The notes beneath the pieces are model-generated. The model saw only the letters and a program-made list of their open reading frames with translations. It had not been told where the DNA came from and made no database searches. Shown here one piece after another: positions 5,761-8,626 of a stretch of DNA of 8,626 bases. Location: positions 1-8,626 of the forward strand of contig JAFTPY010000208.1 in assembly GCA_017463035.1 (NCBI GenBank). Direction: 5' to 3'. The stretch is from Lachnospiraceae bacterium (GTDB lineage: Bacteria > Bacillota > Clostridia > Lachnospirales > Lachnospiraceae). A program made the translations under genes and the position numbers. Every line of letters starts with the position of its first letter. Position 1 is the stretch's first letter.

Positions 5761-7338
5761 TTGTTCCGAAACAGCAGAACAATTCTCTTTTCAAAGGTAA
5801 AGGAATCGCTTGCGTCGGTAATGCCGATTGCGGCTATTGTTTTTATTCTTTGTTTTACTGTGGTGCCGGTACCGACGGATTTGCTCATGACCTTTGTGTT
5901 CGGTGTGGTGATGGTAATTATCGGTATGGGGATGTTTACCCTGGGTGCGGACCTTTCCATGACCCCGGTTGGGGAGCATATCGGCTCGGCGGTGACAAAG
6001 TCCCGAAAGCTCTGGTTTATCGTATTAATCAGCTTTTTGGTGGGTGGTATTGTAACGATTTCCGAGCCGGATTTGCAGGTGTTGGCGGAGCAGGTGCCGA
6101 ATATTCCGAATCAGGTTATCGTGTTTTCGGTAGCCGGCGGAGTGGGCTTGTTTTTAGTGGTTGCCATGCTTCGTATTTTGTTTAAATGGAAGCTGAATTA
6201 CTTATTGATTTTCTTTTATGCAGTGGTGTTTGGTTTGGCGATTTTTGTGCCGAAGTCCTTTTTGGCGGTGGCCTTTGATTCCGGCGGAGTGACCACGGGG
6301 CCTATGACGGTACCGTTTATTATGGCTCTCGGTGTGGGTGTTGCCTCCATCCGAAGCGACAGTGATGCGCAAAACGACAGCTTCGGTTTGGTTGCGCTTT
6401 GCTCCGTGGGACCGATTCTGGCGGTTATGCTTTTGGGACTGTTCTTCCGTGTGGAGGGCGGCAGCTATACACCGGTAGAGATTCCGACGGTGGAGACTTC
6501 CAGGGATTTATGGCATTTGTTTGCTCATGAGATTCCGGAGTACATATTGGAAGTGGTAAAGGCATTGCTTCCGATTATGGCGTTTTTTGCATTGTTCCAG
6601 ATGTTTAAGTTAAAGCTGAAGAAGGAAAATATTTACCGTATCAGTGTCGGTTTTATTTATACGTTTATCGGATTGGTACTTTTCCTGTGCGGAGCAAACG
6701 TAGGCTTTATGACCGTGGGAAACTATCTCGGAAGAGAGCTGGGCGGTCTTTCCTACAGTTGGATTGTGGTGCCGTTAGGTGCCCTCATCGGCTACTTTAT
6801 TGTTACAGCCGAGCCGGCGGTGCATGTACTCAATAAGCAGGTGTACGAGATGACCTCCGGTGCCATACCGCCAAAGGCGTTAAGCACCAGCCTTTCCATC
6901 GGCGTGGCGGTATCCGTAGGACTTTCCATGCTTCGTATTGTGGCGGATATTCCGATTATGTATTTCCTGGTGCCGGGATATCTGATTGCGATTGTGCTAT
7001 CGTTTTTTGTACCGCCGATTTTTACGGCGATTGCATTTGACTCCGGTGGCGTTGCTTCCGGTCCGATGACGGCGACATTTTTGCTTCCGATGTCCATCGG
7101 TGTATGCACCGGTTTAGGGGGAGATGTGGTTTCCGGTGCCTTCGGTGTGGTAGCAATGGTAGCCATGACACCGCTCATTACCATCCAGATTCTCGGTCTG
7201 GTGTATAAGTTTAAGCTTCGTGCGGCAGAAACCGTGGTAGAGACGACGACAGAAGTTGAGATTCCGGTACAGGCAGTTGAGACCGAGATTGACATTTTTG
7301 ATAACACAATCTTTGAATTGGAGGATGACGATGAGTAA
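5761..7338 (+). CDS. Duplicated DUF1538 multi-spanning membrane protein, putative cation transporter
   Basis: A 525-residue integral membrane protein made of two DUF1538 (PF07556) units. The units share AFDSGGVTTGPMT (171-183) and AFDSGGVASGPMT (425-437), 254 residues apart. Other matched pairs are SEPDLQVLAEQV (101-112) with AEPAVHVLNKQV (350-361), and FGLVALCSVGP (208-218) with FGVVAMVAMTP (461-471). About 14 membrane segments are visible. From memory of the literature, a two-gene DUF1538 pair in Halomonas (UmpA/UmpB) was reported as a Na+(Li+,K+)/H+ antiporter. This single-chain duplicate may have a related function, which is inference. The C-terminal 35 residues are acidic and cytoplasm-like, ending ELEDDDE. 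Translation starts at TTG 5761, 7 bases after GGAGG (5749-5753). Its end overlaps the next gene by 8 bases. Confidence 0.86.
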   Translation: MFRNSRTILFSKVKESLASVMPIAAIVFILCFTVVPVPTDLLMTFVFGVVMVIIGMGMFTLGADLSMTPVGEHIGSAVTKSRKLWFIVLISFLVGGIVTISEPDLQVLAEQVPNIPNQVIVFSVAGGVGLFLVVAMLRILFKWKLNYLLIFFYAVVFGLAIFVPKSFLAVAFDSGGVTTGPMTVPFIMALGVGVASIRSDSDAQNDSFGLVALCSVGPILAVMLLGLFFRVEGGSYTPVEIPTVETSRDLWHLFAHEIPEYILEVVKALLPIMAFFALFQMFKLKLKKENIYRISVGFIYTFIGLVLFLCGANVGFMTVGNYLGRELGGLSYSWIVVPLGALIGYFIVTAEPAVHVLNKQVYEMTSGAIPPKALSTSLSIGVAVSVGLSMLRIVADIPIMYFLVPGYLIAIVLSFFVPPIFTAIAFDSGGVASGPMTATFLLPMSIGVCTGLGGDVVSGAFGVVAMVAMTPLITIQILGLVYKFKLRAAETVVETTTEVEIPVQAVETEIDIFDNTIFELEDDDE

Positions 7339-8017
7339 ATACAATATGGTTTTAATGATTCTGAATCGCAGCTATGAAAAAGATTATGTGGATTTCTTAA
7401 AACAGAACGGGATTACGCATATGACGGAGATGCTGGGGCACGGAACCGCCAGCAAAAGCATTCTGGACTATCTCGGTGTAGAAAATAATGATAAGATTAT
7501 TATTCAGACGGTGGTTGCTGCAGGAAATGTGGATTCGTTGTTCGGAGGACTGGTAAGCCGGATGGGAATTAATCTTCCGGGAACCAGTGTGGCGATGTCC
7601 GTTCCGATGGAAAGTATCGGAGGAACCTGGAGCATGAAGTATCTGACGGAAGGTCAGGAAGTGCAGAAATCGGAGGAAGTGAAAATGAAAGAAGCAAAGT
7701 ATTCTTTGATTACGGTGATTACGGAAAAGGGCTGCTCGGATATGGTAATGGATGCAGCAAGAGAGGTAGGTGCCAGAGGCGGCACGGTGGTGCATGCCAA
7801 GGGAACCGGAAGAGAAGAGGATGCAAAGTTTTTCGGTGTGTCTATCAGTCCGGAGAAGGAAATGATTTATATTGCAACGAGAAAGGCCGACCGGCCGGAG
7901 ATTATGCGGGCGATTATGGAGAAGGCGGGGCCGCAGACCGATGCTAAGGCGGTGGTATTTTCCCTGCCGGTAGAGGACATTGCAGGCCTTACCGCTCTCA
8001 TGGAGCCGGAGGCGTAG
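7331..8017 (+). CDS. Tandem PII-like signalling protein (two fused PII/GlnB-type domains)
   Basis: A 228-residue cytoplasmic protein with two ferredoxin-like PII-type domains. Domain 1 (about 4-96) runs from YNMVLMILNRSYEKDYVDFL through GHGTAS to GTSVAMSVPMESIGG. Domain 2 (about 123-220) has GARGGTVVHAKGTG (147-160), equivalent to the PII segment leading into the T-loop. It then has EMIYIATRK (177-185) and the typical C-terminal AVVFSLPVEDIAGL (207-220). The T-loops look short and lack the canonical uridylylation tyrosine context, so classical GlnB control is unlikely. The ATG at 7331 has GGAGG (7320-7324) and overlaps the end of the DUF1538 gene by 8 bases. A longer in-frame extension back to 7256 lies inside that gene and is rejected. 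The likely role, by context, is a nucleotide-responsive regulator of the adjacent membrane protein. Confidence 0.82.
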   Translation: MSKYNMVLMILNRSYEKDYVDFLKQNGITHMTEMLGHGTASKSILDYLGVENNDKIIIQTVVAAGNVDSLFGGLVSRMGINLPGTSVAMSVPMESIGGTWSMKYLTEGQEVQKSEEVKMKEAKYSLITVITEKGCSDMVMDAAREVGARGGTVVHAKGTGREEDAKFFGVSISPEKEMIYIATRKADRPEIMRAIMEKAGPQTDAKAVVFSLPVEDIAGLTALMEPEA

Positions 8018-8028
8018 GTCAAAGGTAC

Positions 8029-8345
8029 GGGCTGTCGCCCGGGGGATGAGGCTCTCGGGCGTAGAACTTTTCGATTGAGTGTTGAATTTTATAAATAGCC
8101 GGAATTGATTTGTTGTTTTTATCACATCGCAACGCTTCGTCAAACTTCCTCCAACCGGTTCTAAACGTCTCTCGGTAGCGGCCTCGAGACTTAGAACCGC
8201 TAGGAGGTGATTTCGACTCAGCTAAAAACGCGGCCCTTCGGGCAAATTCAAAAAACGAACAAATCAATTCCGGCTATTTTATTTTGTACATTAATATCGA
8301 AAAGTTCTGCGCCCTTTTGTCTGCGACAAGTCCCGGTGACAGCCC
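8029..8345. repeat. 317-bp long imperfect palindrome (fold-back/MITE-like element or structured RNA)
   Basis: The ends are inverted: 8029-8039 (GGGCTGTCGCC) pairs with 8335-8345 (GGTGACAGCCC), with one G-U. Moving inward, 8057-8075 pairs with 8296-8314 (18 of 19, the exception being U-G), 8093-8114 with 8258-8279 (22 of 22), 8115-8121 with 8223-8229, 8148-8152 with 8203-8207, 8156-8164 with 8191-8199 and 8167-8171 with 8186-8190. Side hairpins include GCCCTTCGGGC (8232-8242) and TTGTC/GACAA (8317-8321 with 8325-8329). No transposase and no clear target-site duplication were seen. The element fills the gap between two convergent genes, starting 12 bases after the PII-like stop codon. The minus-strand open frame within it (8019-8267) starts at a TTG without a ribosome binding site and is probably fortuitous. 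Confidence 0.85.
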
Positions 8346-8378
8346 TGTTGCGTGAACTCAGGATTAGGCTATCAGCAG

Positions 8379-8626
8379 TTACTCTTTCTTCCCCAAGTCC
8401 GGCTCGTTATCCAGAAAGCAGGCTCTCTTCAGTGCGGAGCTTCCGAATTTTCCGCGGATTTCGTCCACGGCGGCGTTAAGCTTGGAAAGCTTTTCGCGCT
8501 TGTCGGTGTCAAAAAGGTCGTACTGGAAGCAGGCGTCGTCAGTGACGTTGCCGGTGGAGACTCCGAGAAGTCGTATCGGAGAACCGTCCCATAGCTCGTA
8601 AAAGAGTCGGCGGGCGGCAGAATATA
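8379..8626 (-). CDS. Y-family DNA polymerase (DinB/UmuC type), C-terminal part
   Basis: The minus-strand frame enters at 8626 and ends at TAA (complement of 8379-8381), giving 81 residues of the C-terminus. It contains ARRLFYELWDG, then IRLLGVSTGNVTD, typical of the end of the little-finger domain of Pol IV/UmuC-like translesion polymerases. QYDLFDTDKREKL follows, in which QYDLF fits the beta-clamp-binding motif Q-x-x-L-F. The tail includes LNAAVDEIRGKFGSSALKRA, as in clostridial DinB proteins. The catalytic palm domain lies outside the window, so activity cannot be judged. The gene converges on the DUF1538-PII operon, with the long palindrome between them. Confidence 0.85.
   Translation of the reverse strand, partial: YSAARRLFYELWDGSPIRLLGVSTGNVTDDACFQYDLFDTDKREKLSKLNAAVDEIRGKFGSSALKRACFLDNEPDLGKKE

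Noticed and set aside
7256..7330. 25-codon upstream extension of the PII-like gene
   Set aside because: It lies within the DUF1538 coding sequence in another frame. The ATG at 7331 has a well-placed GGAGG and starts directly at the PII fold.
8019..8267. Minus-strand open frame of 82 codons inside the palindromic element
   Set aside because: It starts at TTG without a ribosome binding site, spans both arms of the palindrome and resembles no protein family. It is better explained as a by-product of the repeat.
8207..8594. Plus-strand open frames of 90 and 80 codons opposite the dinB end
   Set aside because: They overlap the palindrome or are antisense to the clearly coding DinB C-terminus, and have no supporting start signals.

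Overview
The window looks like chromosomal DNA of a low-to-mid-GC Bacillota (Clostridia), most likely a member of the Lachnospiraceae. This rests on strong AGGAGG-type ribosome binding sites, lipoprotein signal peptides of Gram-positive style, a CIRCE-controlled Hsp20 gene, 26-residue Cys/His repeats of a kind seen in clostridial surface proteins, and a clostridial-type DinB C-terminus. The assignment is inferred from gene style, not from a marker gene.

Layout. Positions 1-190 hold the 5' part of a small heat-shock protein gene on the minus strand. Its promoter overlaps a perfect CIRCE operator (302-328). Positions 330-700 form an AT-rich, decayed spacer with a scar of a MacB/SalX-type ABC ATPase (606-695, two in-frame stops) and possible minus-strand coding remnants. 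From 786 to 8017 seven intact genes all run on the plus strand, in four probable transcription units. Unit 1 is a three-gene polar amino-acid ABC importer (binding lipoprotein, permease, ATPase; 786-3065), with a consensus promoter and a terminator. Unit 2 is a single EamA/DMT-family transporter (3196-4080) with a strong terminator. Unit 3 is a YccF-family small membrane protein plus a lipoprotein with tandem Cys/His repeats (4269-5646); its promoter contains a perfect 9-bp inverted repeat that looks like an operator. Unit 4 is a duplicated DUF1538 membrane protein overlapped by 8 bp by a tandem PII-like protein (5761-8017), with its own extended -10 promoter. At the right edge lies the 3' end of a Y-family DNA polymerase gene on the minus strand (8379-8626).

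Between the convergent PII-like and dinB genes sits a 317-bp imperfect palindrome (8029-8345). It has GGGCTGTC termini, several long paired arms, GU-compatible mismatches and side hairpins. It contains no credible gene and is either a fold-back MITE-like element or a large structured RNA.

The two items most worth following are the DUF1538/PII-like operon, in which a putative ion transporter and its putative nucleotide-sensing regulator are each fused as tandem duplicates, and the long fold-back element beside it. The rest is ordinary transport and stress-response content.
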